64,000 bases of DNA from Bradyrhizobium sp. CER78 (GTDB taxonomy: Bacteria; Pseudomonadota; Alphaproteobacteria; Rhizobiales; Xanthobacteraceae), in assembly GCF_029846235.1 (NCBI RefSeq), contig NZ_JARVWP010000007.1, positions 124,001-188,000 of the forward strand, read 5' to 3'. Positions 33,403 to 42,467 of the stretch are shown here, piece after piece. The number at the start of each line of letters is the position of its first letter. Position 1 is the stretch's first letter. The notes under the pieces are model-generated. The model had not been told where the DNA came from and did not search any database. It saw only the letters and a program-made list of their open reading frames with translations. The position numbers were made by a program, and so were the translations under genes.

Positions 33403-34161
33403 ATGAAGGGCGAAGATCGTAGGGGAATCAAGGCGGTCGAGGTCGCCGGACATATCCTCGACCATCTTGCGCGCGCGCAGGCGCCGGTCGCCCTGCGCGA
33501 GCTCGCGGCGGCCGGCCACATGTCTCCCGGCAAAATCCATCGCTACCTGGCCAGCTTTCTCGTCACCGGTCTGGCGCGTCAGGATCCCGATACACGCCAG
33601 TACGCGCTTGGTCCGCTCGCCATGAAGCTTGGACTTGCGGCGCTCAACTCATATCAGCCGCTCCGCGATGCCATTGCGCTCCAGCGCGAGTTGCGCGACC
33701 GCATCGACGAAACCCTGGTCCTGTCAGTGTGGGGCGCACAAGGCCCGACCATCGTCCACATCGAGGAAAGCAGCCAGCCGATCATCATGACGATGCGGAT
33801 CGGCGCGGTGCTGCCGATACTCGCGACCGCGACCGGGCTGGCCTTTGCTTCGTTCCTGCCGCGACATTTCAGCGAACCCCTGATCAGAACCGAACTCGAG
33901 GCCGTCGGCGGCTTGAACCTGTTTGCGCGCGATCCCGCTGCGATCGATCGGTTGATCACAGAGGTCCGTGACCAAGGTTACGCCTACAACGAGGGACACT
34001 TGATGCAAGGCGTGAGTGCTGCCGCGTTCCCCTTGTTCGATCGAACGGCAACACTGGTTGGGGTGCTCGCGGTGATGGGTCGGCAGGAGCGGGTCAATCC
34101 CCGCGACGGCGCGCAAATGATCGCGTGTCTAAAGAAGGAGACGCGAAACTTCAGCCACTGA
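33403..34161 (+). CDS. IclR-family transcriptional regulator
   Basis: This 252-residue protein starts MKGEDRRGIKAVEVAGHI, with GGAGGAG 8 bp upstream. The N-terminal winged helix (VALRELAAAGHMSPGKIHRYLASFLVTGLARQ) is followed by the GAF-like ligand domain, with LGPLAMKLGLAAL and the typical TGLAFASFLP segment. It is divergent from the MHS transporter and likely represses or activates it in response to an aromatic or organic acid. Confidence 0.92.
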   Translation: MKGEDRRGIKAVEVAGHILDHLARAQAPVALRELAAAGHMSPGKIHRYLASFLVTGLARQDPDTRQYALGPLAMKLGLAALNSYQPLRDAIALQRELRDRIDETLVLSVWGAQGPTIVHIEESSQPIIMTMRIGAVLPILATATGLAFASFLPRHFSEPLIRTELEAVGGLNLFARDPAAIDRLITEVRDQGYAYNEGHLMQGVSAAAFPLFDRTATLVGVLAVMGRQERVNPRDGAQMIACLKKETRNFSH

Positions 34162-34274
34162 ACATCGACAGGTTTAACCAGCACGTCGCGGCCTCTCGTT
34201 TCAGTCACCACCGTCTCTGGAACACTGGATCGCTTTTTGCGGACGGCGATCACCGGATGGCGGCCCGTGATCTT

Positions 34275-34356
34275 GTAGGATGGCAAGAGCGCAGCGAAAC
34301 CCATCGCCTTCGTGCCCGCGGATGGAGGTCGTGGGTTTCGCTTCGCCCCACGCTAC
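34275..34356. repeat. Palindromic repeat, class F ('GTAGGATGG...CCACGCTAC')
   Basis: GTAGGATGGCAAGAGCGCAGCGAAACCCA pairs imperfectly with TGGGTTTCGCTTCGCCCCACGCTAC, enclosing about 30 bp. The GTAG/CTAC ends and the AGCGAAA/TTTCGCT stems resemble the class D repeat at 45034. Confidence 0.75.
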
Positions 34357-34375
34357 ACGGCCGGCAAGCGCGCCC

Positions 34376-34828
34376 CTACCCCTTCAGCCTCGCCATCGCC
34401 ACGCCCTCGCGCGCCAGCTCATCGGCGCGTTCGTTCTCGGCGTGGCCGGCATGGCCCTTGATCCAGTGCCAGCGCACCTCGTGCGGCTTCAGCGCGGCGT
34501 CGAGGCGCTGCCATAGCTCGACATTCTTGACCGGCTTCTTGTCGGCGGTGCGCCAGCCGTTGCGCTTCCAGCCATGGATCCAGCCGGTGATGCCCTGGCG
34601 GACATATTGGCTGTCGGTGGTGAGGTCGACCACGCACGGCTTCTTCAGCGCTTCCAGCGCCGAGATCGCCGCCATCAGCTCCATGCGGTTGTTGGTGGTG
34701 TGCGCCTCGCCGCCCTTCAATTCCTTCTCGACCTCGCCGAACCGCAGGATCGCGCCCCAGCCGCCCGGTCCGGGATTTCCGGAGCAGGCACCATCGGTGA
34801 AGACCGTCACATGCGGCTTGTCGCTCAC
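34376..34828 (-). CDS. rnhA: Ribonuclease HI
   Basis: The ~150-residue protein has all RNase H carboxylates: TDGACSGNPGPGGWG, the helix ELMAAISALE (Glu), TDSQYV (Asp) and HAGHAENERADELA (His/Asp). It removes RNA from RNA-DNA hybrids. Two starts are possible: GTG here, which overlaps the thrB stop by 4 bp (GTGA) and gives the usual MSDKPHVTVFTDG, or an ATG three codons upstream. It is the third gene of ispH-thrB-rnhA. Confidence 0.96.
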   Translation of the reverse strand: MSDKPHVTVFTDGACSGNPGPGGWGAILRFGEVEKELKGGEAHTTNNRMELMAAISALEALKKPCVVDLTTDSQYVRQGITGWIHGWKRNGWRTADKKPVKNVELWQRLDAALKPHEVRWHWIKGHAGHAENERADELAREGVAMARLKG

Positions 34829-35805
34829 GCCGCGCATCCGGCCGGCGTGATGCCGTAGTCGTTCAGGCTCGCGACATTCTGCTGGAAGCGCAGCTTGCGG
34901 ACGTATTCCAGCGGGTCCTTCGGCTGCACCAGCGCGCCCTCGGGCACGTTGAGGAAATCGACCAGCCGCGTCAGCAGGAAGCGCATCGCGGCGCCGCGCG
35001 CCAGCAGCGGCAGCGCGGCCTCTTCCGCCGCCGACAGCGGGCGCTCGCGGCCATAGGCGTTGAGCAGCGCGCGCGCCTTGGTGACGTTGAAGGAATGATC
35101 CGGCTCGAAGCACCAGGCGTTGAGGCAGATCGCGACGTCATAGGCCAGGATGTCGTTGCAGGCGAACGGGAAGTCGATCAGGCCCGACAGCTTGTCGCCG
35201 AGAAAGAACACGTTGTCCGGAAACAAATCGGCATGGATCACGCCGACCGGGAGATCGGACGGCCACGAGGCTTCGAGATGATCGAGCTCGCGCGCGATGA
35301 AGTCGTGCAAGCCCGCCTGCACGCTGTCGGCACGCGCGGCGGCGAGTGCGAACAGCGGCCGCCAGCCTGACACCGACAGCGGATTGTTGCGGACCAGCGG
35401 AAAGTCGCGGCCGGCCAGATGCATCTTGGCCAGCGCCTCGCCGACCCCGGAGCAATGCGCCACGTTCGGCCGCCGCGGCCACACGCCCTCGAGGAAGTTG
35501 ATGATCGCCGCGGGCCGGCCGGCGAGCCGGCTGGTGACCTCGCCCTTGCGGTTGCGCGCCGGCTGCGGGCACGACACGCCGCGCTCGGCGAGATGCGCCA
35601 TCAGCGACAGGAAATACGGCAGGTCGTCCTCCGCCACGCGCTTCTCATAGAGCGTGAGGATGTAGGCGCCCTGGCTGGTGTGCAGCAGGAAGTTCGAATT
35701 TTCGACACCCTCGGCGATGCCCTTGTAGGAGAGCAATTCGCCGATGTCGTAGCTTTTGAGGAATTCCGCGAGGTCTTCGGCGGCAACGTCGGTGTAGACC
35801 GCCAT
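34825..35805 (-). CDS. thrB: Homoserine kinase (choline-kinase-like fold)
   Basis: The 326-residue protein begins MAVYTDVAAEDLAEFLKSYDIGEL. It has YKGIAEGVENSNFLLHT, the catalytic loop VIHADLFPDNVFFL and LIDFPFACND near 200-220, as in the alphaproteobacterial ThrB. It phosphorylates homoserine on the path to threonine. It lies 5 bp after ispH and overlaps rnhA by 4 bp, the conserved order in Bradyrhizobium relatives. Confidence 0.95.
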   Translation of the reverse strand: MAVYTDVAAEDLAEFLKSYDIGELLSYKGIAEGVENSNFLLHTSQGAYILTLYEKRVAEDDLPYFLSLMAHLAERGVSCPQPARNRKGEVTSRLAGRPAAIINFLEGVWPRRPNVAHCSGVGEALAKMHLAGRDFPLVRNNPLSVSGWRPLFALAAARADSVQAGLHDFIARELDHLEASWPSDLPVGVIHADLFPDNVFFLGDKLSGLIDFPFACNDILAYDVAICLNAWCFEPDHSFNVTKARALLNAYGRERPLSAAEEAALPLLARGAAMRFLLTRLVDFLNVPEGALVQPKDPLEYVRKLRFQQNVASLNDYGITPAGCAA

Positions 35806-35810
35806 ATGGT

Positions 35811-36785
35811 CTATTCCGCCGCGGCAGCGTCGGGCCGCAGCGAGCGCGGCAGCGGGAAGAACTCGTTCTCTTCCGCAGCCGAGACCGTCTCCACGTGCAG
35901 TTCGTAGCGCTCGGCGAAGGCGCCCATGATCTCCTCGACGATCACCTCCGGCGCCGAAGCGCCCGCGGTGATGCCGAGGCTCCTGATGCCTTCAAAGCGC
36001 GCCCAGTCGATGTCGCTGGCGCGTTGGGCAAGAATCGCAACCGGGCAGCCCTCGCGCTCGGCGACCTCGCGCAGGCGCTGCGAGTTCGAGGAGTTCGGCG
36101 CGCCGACCACGATCAGGGCATCGACCACCGGCGCCACCTTCTTCACCGCAAGCTGGCGGTTGGTGGTGGCGTAGCAGATGTCTTCCTTGTGCGGGCCGTT
36201 GACGTTCGGGAAGCGCTCCTTGAGCAGCGCCACGATCTCCGCGGTGTCGTCGATCGACAGCGTGGTCTGGGTCACAAAGGCGAGATTGTCGGGATCCTTC
36301 GGGACGAAGGTTTTGGCATCCTCGGCGGTCTCGATCAGGGTCACGGCGCCCTCCGGCAGCTGGCCCAGGGTGCCGACCACCTCGGGATGGTGGGAATGCC
36401 CGATCAGCAGGATCTCGCGGCCCCGCTTGAAATGGATCGCCGCCTCGCGGTGGACCTTGGTCACCAGCGGGCAGGTTGCGTCCAGCGAGAAGAAATTGCG
36501 GGATTTGGCCTCGGCCGGAACCGACTTGGGAACACCATGGGCCGAGAACACCACCGGGGCGTTGGTTTCGTCGGGAATTTCGGACAATTCCTCGACAAAA
36601 ATGGCGCCTTTGGTCTTCAGGCTGTCCACCACGTACTTGTTATGGACGATCTCGTGCCGGACATAGACCGGGGCGCCATAGATGGTGAGGGCGCGCTCGA
36701 CCGTGTCGATGGCGCGGACCACCCCGGCGCAAAAGCCGCGGGGGGAACAAAGCACGATTTTAAGATCGGGTTTTTTCGCTGACAT
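35811..36785 (-). CDS. ispH: 4-hydroxy-3-methylbut-2-enyl diphosphate reductase
   Basis: This 324-residue iron-sulfur enzyme of the MEP pathway makes IPP and DMAPP. The cluster cysteines are Cys13 or Cys19 (SPRGFCAGV), one in DATCPLVTKVH and one in DICYATTNRQ; conserved HEIVHNKYVV and GAPNSSNSQRL are also present. The start MSAKKPDLKIV is preferred; an in-frame ATG ten codons upstream is possible. It heads the ispH-thrB-rnhA cluster. Confidence 0.96.
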   Translation of the reverse strand: MSAKKPDLKIVLCSPRGFCAGVVRAIDTVERALTIYGAPVYVRHEIVHNKYVVDSLKTKGAIFVEELSEIPDETNAPVVFSAHGVPKSVPAEAKSRNFFSLDATCPLVTKVHREAAIHFKRGREILLIGHSHHPEVVGTLGQLPEGAVTLIETAEDAKTFVPKDPDNLAFVTQTTLSIDDTAEIVALLKERFPNVNGPHKEDICYATTNRQLAVKKVAPVVDALIVVGAPNSSNSQRLREVAEREGCPVAILAQRASDIDWARFEGIRSLGITAGASAPEVIVEEIMGAFAERYELHVETVSAAEENEFFPLPRSLRPDAAAAE

Positions 36786-37026
36786 CGGGCTGGTCTCGGG
36801 GCTGTCTCGGGGCAATTTCGGGACCGAATCACCCCTCGCCGGCGGGCGGGGAACGGCCAGTTAAGGTAAGGACTTGGGACTGCTTTCGGGCGCTGTCAAG
36901 GCGATTTTGCTGGCCCATTGCGCCATTCCCCCCGGAGGGCTTATATAGGCCGCATAATTCCCGTCATCGCCGATGACTACCAGCTTCGCCTCGACAGAGG
37001 TGGGCGAAGCACAAAGGAGATTTGCC

Positions 37027-37719
37027 ATGAGCAACGCACCGCTGATGCCGAAGGCGACTGCCGTGTGGTTGGTCGATAATACCGCCCTGACCTTCGATCA
37101 GGTGGCCGATTTTACCAAGATGCACCCCCTGGAGGTCCGTGCCATCGCCGATGGCGACGCCGCCCAGGGCATCAAGGGCATGGACCCGATTTCCAACGGC
37201 CAGCTGACCCGCGAGGAGATCGAGCGCGGCGAGCGCGACCAGAACTACCGCCTCAGGCTCCAGGAGAGCAAGGTGGTGCTGCCGACCGCCGCCAAGAAGA
37301 AGGGCCCGCGCTACACCCCGGTGTCGCGCCGCCATGAGCGGCCGAGCGCGATCCTCTGGCTGGTGCGCAACCACCCCGAGCTGAAGGACGCCCAGATCAT
37401 GCGGCTGGTCGGCACCACAAAGACCACGATCGCGAGCGTGCGCGACCGCACCCACTGGAACGCCTCGACCCTGACGCCGATGGACCCGGTGACGCTCGGC
37501 CTGTGCTCGCAGATCGAGCTCGATTTCGAGGTGCAGCGCGCCGCCAAGGAGAAGCCGACCACCACCGTGTACGGCGGCGCCACGCTGCTGCCGGCCTCCG
37601 AGACCACGCGCAAGGAAGAGGACGATCAGCCGATCGAGCGCCACGACGACCTCAACGTCGATGCCGTGTTCGCCAAGCTGAAGACGATCGGCGGCAAGAA
37701 GCCCGACGAGGAAGAATAA
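37027..37719 (+). CDS. trcR: Cell-cycle transcriptional regulator TrcR (DUF1013)
   Basis: The 230-residue protein starts MSNAPLMPKATAVWLVDNTALTFDQ after a strong AAAGGAGA site. DUF1013 is confined to alphaproteobacteria; members are small, helix-rich and linked to RNA polymerase and cell-cycle control. Visible features are the helix-turn-helix-like LTFDQVADFTKMHPLEVRAI and KDAQIMRLVGTTKTTIASV, and an acidic C-terminus. A perfect intrinsic terminator follows. It is divergent from ispH. Confidence 0.9.
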   Translation: MSNAPLMPKATAVWLVDNTALTFDQVADFTKMHPLEVRAIADGDAAQGIKGMDPISNGQLTREEIERGERDQNYRLRLQESKVVLPTAAKKKGPRYTPVSRRHERPSAILWLVRNHPELKDAQIMRLVGTTKTTIASVRDRTHWNASTLTPMDPVTLGLCSQIELDFEVQRAAKEKPTTTVYGGATLLPASETTRKEEDDQPIERHDDLNVDAVFAKLKTIGGKKPDEEE

Positions 37720-37750
37720 GCGGACGTCGCAACACGGCGAGCGGAATACC

Positions 37751-37784
37751 AAACGCGGCGGGCCAAACCCGCCGCGTTTCCATT
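37751..37784 (+). terminator. Intrinsic terminator after trcR
   Basis: AAACGCGGCGGG pairs perfectly with CCCGCCGCGTTT around a 5-nt loop, followed by CCATTT. It ends the trcR transcript. Confidence 0.85.
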
Positions 37785-37824
37785 TGGGGACACGAATAGC
37801 CTTGATCGCTGCGCGCGCTTTCGC

Positions 37825-38916
37825 TCAGTCGAACGAGAAGCGCCGATGGGCGAAATCGAGCAGCGGACGTTCGAAATATCGATAGCTCAGGGCACACAGC
37901 CCGAAGGTCAGCACGAGCGCGCCGAAGGTCAGCGAGATGCCGGCGAGGCTCTCGATCGTTCTCGGCTCATGGAGCACGGCGAACAGCAGGTACACGATGA
38001 CGTGGTGGGTGAGATACGCCGCGTAGGAGGTTCTGGCGAAGAAGGTCGCGGCCGAACTGCGCAGCAGTGCGAGTCTTGGCGAACCGCGATTTTCCAGCAC
38101 GACGAACAGCAGGGCACCGAAGAAAATCTCGACCTGGGTGTGCGAGAACGCCACCGACCAGCGCTTCCATCCGAACAGCCACAACAGCGGAAGCGAGAGG
38201 CTCGACCATTTGAGGATGTTGACGACAAGCCTGGAGATCTCGGCATCCGGCTTGCGGTAGAGGCGCCACCAGGCGATCAGCGCGCCGATCGCAAGCGAAT
38301 CGATCCTGAACTGCGGCAGCACGTACCAGCCGTAGGCGTCCGGAAGCGCGCTATCGATCAGGCGTCCGATCGGGCAGATCAGGATCGGCACCAGCAGGAT
38401 CGCGAACAGCTGCTCGGGCGGGATGTTCCGGACCAGCAGCGGAAACAGCAGATAGAACTGCTCTTCGATCGCAAGCGACCAGGTGACGGCGAGCCAGTAA
38501 GCGCCATCGGTCTGGGCCTTGGCCATCCCGAAATTCTGCAGGCCGAACAAATACAGCCAGCCGGGCACGCCCCTGGTGTCGAACAGATCGGGGCTTAGCG
38601 AGAAATACCAGCCGATCAGAGCGCCGCCGCACATCAGATAGTAAAGCGGCCAGATGCGGAACGCGCGCCTGCCGTAGAACGCCGAGTAGTAACGTTCGGC
38701 CGTGCGGTGGCGCAGCAGGATATCGGTGATGAGATAGCCGGACAGAATGAAGAACAGGTCGACGCCGAAGCGGCCGACATGCAGCAATTTCCACGGCAGG
38801 CCCTGCGGCCCGTCCGGCGCGCCGAAATAATGCCAGATGACGACGATCAGAATCGCGATCGCGCGCAGTCCGTCGAGCTCGCCGATCCTGTCACGTTCCG
38901 GCAGGGCCGCAATCAC
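37825..38916 (-). CDS. Acyltransferase family 3 (OafA/YrhL-like) membrane protein
   Basis: This 363-residue protein has about ten helices. The N-terminal catalytic signature is ELDGLRAIAILIVVIWHY, followed by FGVDLFFILSGYLIT, as in O-acetyltransferases that modify surface polysaccharides or lipids. It starts at GTG, only 4 bp after the stop of an upstream lipoprotein gene. The acceptor is unknown. Compared with OafA it lacks the C-terminal SGNH domain. Confidence 0.9.
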   Translation of the reverse strand: MIAALPERDRIGELDGLRAIAILIVVIWHYFGAPDGPQGLPWKLLHVGRFGVDLFFILSGYLITDILLRHRTAERYYSAFYGRRAFRIWPLYYLMCGGALIGWYFSLSPDLFDTRGVPGWLYLFGLQNFGMAKAQTDGAYWLAVTWSLAIEEQFYLLFPLLVRNIPPEQLFAILLVPILICPIGRLIDSALPDAYGWYVLPQFRIDSLAIGALIAWWRLYRKPDAEISRLVVNILKWSSLSLPLLWLFGWKRWSVAFSHTQVEIFFGALLFVVLENRGSPRLALLRSSAATFFARTSYAAYLTHHVIVYLLFAVLHEPRTIESLAGISLTFGALVLTFGLCALSYRYFERPLLDFAHRRFSFD

Positions 38917-38920
38917 CGCG

Positions 38921-39193
38921 CTAGTGCCGGTCCGGATTGTTCATCATGTATTCGCCGAGATCGCGCTGCCGCCGGTCGCTACGGACTTCGGCGTTCTGGC
39001 GCTGGACGTCGCGGTCCTTGCGGCAGGCGACATATTCGGGCGAGCCGACCGCAACCTTGCCGCCCGCCTGGCAATACTGATCGTCGTCGCCCATGCTCTC
39101 CGCGATCGGCGATCGCCCGCGTTCGAGGCAACCTGCCAGCAGCGGCAGTGCGAGCAGCAATGCGAGAGGCGCGCGTGCGGAAATGGATCGCAT
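38921..39193 (-). CDS. Small lipoprotein
   Basis: The 90-residue precursor has a lipobox LLAGC (Cys22). The short mature part is polar and charged, with AVGSPEYVACRKDRDVQRQNAEVRSDRRQRDL. The predicted anchor is the outer or inner membrane. The sequence before MRSISARAP is not used. Unknown function; next to an acyltransferase that starts 4 bp later. Confidence 0.82.
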   Translation of the reverse strand: MRSISARAPLALLLALPLLAGCLERGRSPIAESMGDDDQYCQAGGKVAVGSPEYVACRKDRDVQRQNAEVRSDRRQRDLGEYMMNNPDRH

Positions 39194-39336
39194 CCGGTGG
39201 TCCGTATCTCGTGGTGGTATGTGCTGCCGGGGATGACCCGGCAATCCATCAAAATCAAGGCCATTTTGCTTCCGGATGCGTTTCGAGCGTGGCCCGATTG
39301 CGCGATGGCGCGCGTATCGGTGATCTCGCCCGGCGC

Positions 39337-39504
39337 CACCCCTCTCCCCACCCTCCCCCGCAAGGGGGGAGGGAGCCTGACCAGCGTGCTCGCCTCACAT
39401 GGCGCAGCATCGACTGCACGCTGGCGCTCAACTCGTCCTGCGTGAGAGTGCCACCGGCGGAAGGGTTCCCTCCCCCCTTGCGGGGGAGGGTTAGGGAGAG
39501 GGGT
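39337..39504. repeat. Palindromic repeat, class C (long copy)
   Basis: The left arm (about 39337-39375) contains CCTCCCCCGCAAGGGGGGAGG and the right arm (about 39466-39504) CCTCCCCCCTTGCGGGGGAGG. The outer CCCCTCTCCC/GGGAGAGGGG ends pair. About 90 bp between are not obviously structured. It occupies the gene-free gap between the lipoprotein and prpE genes. Confidence 0.8.
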
Positions 39505-39549
39505 GCCGCACGGGCGGTCTATCCGGAAGCGCGCAGAGCAACGTTCGCG

Positions 39550-41457
39550 CTACGCCTTGCCCTTCAGCGCGTCGCCGATCTCGTCGAGCACCTTCGGGTC
39601 CTCGATCGTCGCCGGCATGGTCCAGGGCTCACCGTCGGCGATCTTCTTGATGGTGCCGCGCAGGATCTTGCCGGAGCGGGTCTTCGGCAGCCGCGCCACC
39701 GTGATCGCGAGCTTGAAGGCGGCGACCGGGCCGAGCTTCTCGCGCACCAGCGCCACCACCTCCTTCTCGACCTGGTCCGGCGCCTTGGTGACGCCGGCCT
39801 TGAGCACCAGAAAGCCGCAGGGCACCTCGCCCTTGATCGCGTCCTTGACGCCGAGCACGGCGCATTCGGCGACATCGGGATGCGAGGCGAGGATCTCCTC
39901 CATGCCGCCGGTGGAGAGCCGGTGGCCGGCGACGTTGATGATGTCGTCGGTGCGGCCCATCACCCAGACATAGCCGCCCTCGTCCTTGTAGCCGGCGTCC
40001 GAGGTCTTGTAGTAGCCGGGGAATTCCGAGAGGTAGGCGTCGCGGAATCGATCGTCCTGCTGCCACAGCGTCGGCAGGCAGCCGGGCGGCATCGGCAGCT
40101 TGATCACGATCGAGCCCATCGTACCGACGGCGACCGGCTTTGCCGCCTCGTCGACGATGTCGACCTGATAGCCCGGCATCGGCACCGTCGGCGAACCATG
40201 CTTGACCGGCAGCATGCCGAGGCCAACCGGATTGCCGGCGATGCACCAGCCGGTCTCGGTCTGCCACCAGTGATCGATCACCGGCACCTTGAGCTGCTGC
40301 TCGGCCCACTCCACCGTCGGCGGATCGGCGCGCTCGCCGGCGAGGAACAAAGTGCGGAAGCTGGAGAGATCGTAGTTCTTGATGAACTTGCCCTCGGGAT
40401 CTTCCTTCTTGATCGCGCGGAACGCGGTCGGCGCCGTGAAGAAGGCGACCGCCTTGTGCTCCGAGATAACCCGCCAGAATGCGCCGGCATCCGGCGTACC
40501 GACCGGCTTGCCCTCATACATGATCGTGGTCGCGCCGTGGATCAGCGGGCCATAGACGATGTAGGAGTGGCCGACCACCCAGCCGATGTCGGAGCCGCAC
40601 CACCAGATCTCGCCGGGCTTCACGCCGTAGAGATTTTCCATCGACCATTTCAGCGCAACCAGATGGCCGCCATTGTCGCGCACCACGCCCTTCGGGATTC
40701 CGGTCGTGCCCGACGTGTAGAGGATGTAGAGCGGATCGGTCGCGGCGACCGGCACGCAGGGCGCGGCCTTGCCGGCATCGAGCGCGGCACGGCGGAGCGT
40801 CGCCCAGTCATGGTCGCGACCCGCGGCGAGCTCGCACGCCTGCTGCGGCCGCTGCAGGATGATGCAGGTCTCGGGCTTGGCGCCGGCGAGCCGGATCGCC
40901 TCGTCGAGCAGCGGCTTGTACTGCACGATGCGCCCGGGCTCGATGCCACAGCTCGCCGAGAAGATCAGCTTCGGCTTGGCGTCGTCGATGCGGGTCGCGA
41001 GCTCCTTGGCCGCAAAGCCGCCGAACACCACGCTGTGCACCGCGCCGATCCGCGCGCAGGCGAGCATCGCGACGACGGCCTCCGGCACCATCGGCATATA
41101 GAGGATGACGCGATCGCCCTTGGCGACGCCAAAATCCTGCATCACCGCAGCGAGCGCCTGCACTTCCTTCAGCAACTCGGAATAGGTGAATTTGGTGATT
41201 GTGTTGGTGAGCGGGGAATCGTGGATCAGCGCGACCTGGTCGGCTCTGCCGCCGGCGACGTGGCGATCCAGCGCGTTGTGGCAGGTGTTGACCACCGCGC
41301 CGGCGAACCAGCGTCCATAGGCACCCACGGAGGGATCGTAGATCTTCTTCGCCGGCTCGATCCAGTCGATCTCACGCGCCGCTTCCGCCCAAAAGCCCTC
41401 GGGGTCCCGAAGCGAGCGGGCATACACCTCATGATACCGGCCCTGCTGAATGTTCAT
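39550..41457 (-). CDS. prpE: Propionyl-CoA synthetase, acetyl-CoA synthetase family
   Basis: The 635-residue ANL enzyme has YTSGTTGIPKGVVRDNGGH, WWCGSDIGWVVGHSYIVYGPL, WWQTETGW, and C-terminal KTRSGKILRGTIKKI with the acetyl-acceptor Lys. The GIPKGVVRDNGGH form, VGHSYIVYGPL and overall length fit PrpE/ACSS3 better than Acs. It activates propionate (or acetate) to CoA ester. GAGGGAGAAACGCG precedes the ATG. The catalytic Lys is a likely target for acetylation control. Confidence 0.9.
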   Translation of the reverse strand: MNIQQGRYHEVYARSLRDPEGFWAEAAREIDWIEPAKKIYDPSVGAYGRWFAGAVVNTCHNALDRHVAGGRADQVALIHDSPLTNTITKFTYSELLKEVQALAAVMQDFGVAKGDRVILYMPMVPEAVVAMLACARIGAVHSVVFGGFAAKELATRIDDAKPKLIFSASCGIEPGRIVQYKPLLDEAIRLAGAKPETCIILQRPQQACELAAGRDHDWATLRRAALDAGKAAPCVPVAATDPLYILYTSGTTGIPKGVVRDNGGHLVALKWSMENLYGVKPGEIWWCGSDIGWVVGHSYIVYGPLIHGATTIMYEGKPVGTPDAGAFWRVISEHKAVAFFTAPTAFRAIKKEDPEGKFIKNYDLSSFRTLFLAGERADPPTVEWAEQQLKVPVIDHWWQTETGWCIAGNPVGLGMLPVKHGSPTVPMPGYQVDIVDEAAKPVAVGTMGSIVIKLPMPPGCLPTLWQQDDRFRDAYLSEFPGYYKTSDAGYKDEGGYVWVMGRTDDIINVAGHRLSTGGMEEILASHPDVAECAVLGVKDAIKGEVPCGFLVLKAGVTKAPDQVEKEVVALVREKLGPVAAFKLAITVARLPKTRSGKILRGTIKKIADGEPWTMPATIEDPKVLDEIGDALKGKA

Positions 41458-41549
41458 CGCGTTTCTCCCTCGCGCGGTCGCGCGTCATTTGCCGACCATT
41501 GTCACGGGATGTGGCGCGGTTTCAAGCCGTAAACTGACCGACCTTGGCA

Positions 41550-42326
41550 CTAGTAGCCATCGGCTCCGTTGATCTGCTGCAGCCGCTCGCGCATCGCCTT
41601 TTGCAGGTCGTAGCCCGGCTTGCCGAATTCGGCATTGCGGCGGGCAATGAAATCGTCCTGCGCGCGTTGCAGCTCGCGCGCCTGGCGCGGATCTTTTGCC
41701 TCGCGCACGGTGCGAAAGGTCGATGCGACGATCTCGCGATCGAGATCGGCGAGCGCGGGATTGTCACAGATCGCTTTCTCCACCGGCCGGCGCGCCTTGC
41801 GGCAATCGAAGCTCGGCTTGCCGGCGACCGCCATCATCGCGCCGATCCGCTCCAGCTCCAGCGACAGCGATTTGTAATTGGCCTTGGCAGCGGCGTGATC
41901 GGGGTTGAGCTTGACGGCGGCGCCGAAATCCATGATCGCCTTCGGCCGGTCGCCCTTGCGCCGCCACAGCTCGCCGCGCGCATTGTGCGCATCGGCAAGC
42001 TGTGGATCGAGCCGGAGCACGGTGTCGTAATCGGCGATCGCGCGGTCGATCATCTGCTTGCGGTCATAGGCGCTCGCACGCGCCAGCAGGGCCTTGACGC
42101 GGTCGGGCTTGGCGGCCTTCTCATTGTCGATCAGCGCGCCGCAGACCTCGATGATCTTGTCGTCATCCGTCGCCGCAGCGGCGGCAACGCAGGGTCCGGC
42201 ATCGGCCTGCACATCCTTGCCGGGCTCGCTGCTGGTCGCGCGCGCACCGCCTGAGGTCAGCGCGACTGACAGGCAAGCGCACAGCAGCGCCACAGCCAGA
42301 TTTCGAGAGTTGCGTCGCATTCCCAT
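41550..42326 (-). CDS. Exported TPR protein with LprI-like (DUF1311) C-terminus
   Basis: In this 258-residue protein a signal peptide (about 1-30) is followed by TPR-like repeats (RAIADYDTVLRLDPQLADAHNARGELWRRKGD and KAIMDFGAAVKLNPDH, about 96-150). A C-terminal DUF1311/LprI-type module follows, with FDCRKARRPVEKAICDNPALADLDREI. LprI relatives bind lysozyme or are stress-related periplasmic proteins. An ATG two codons later is equally possible as start. A much longer ORF in frame upstream is antisense to the antiporter gene. Confidence 0.85.
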   Translation of the reverse strand: MGMRRNSRNLAVALLCACLSVALTSGGARATSSEPGKDVQADAGPCVAAAAATDDDKIIEVCGALIDNEKAAKPDRVKALLARASAYDRKQMIDRAIADYDTVLRLDPQLADAHNARGELWRRKGDRPKAIMDFGAAVKLNPDHAAAKANYKSLSLELERIGAMMAVAGKPSFDCRKARRPVEKAICDNPALADLDREIVASTFRTVREAKDPRQARELQRAQDDFIARRNAEFGKPGYDLQKAMRERLQQINGADGY

Positions 42327-42467
42327 CACCGACAAGACATCCCGCGCCTGTACCACCCGATTTCGAGCGGTGCCATTTGCCGCAAAACCACACGCTGGAT
42401 TATACGTCAATTGCGACGATCGGCTGCACTTCGAGCCGCATCTGAAGCCGCACCTTGGGGGGGCGCC

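Noticed and set aside
38707..41532. 941-codon plus-strand ORF
   Set aside because: It crosses the acyltransferase, lipoprotein, repeat and prpE genes in antisense; prpE on the other strand is unambiguous.
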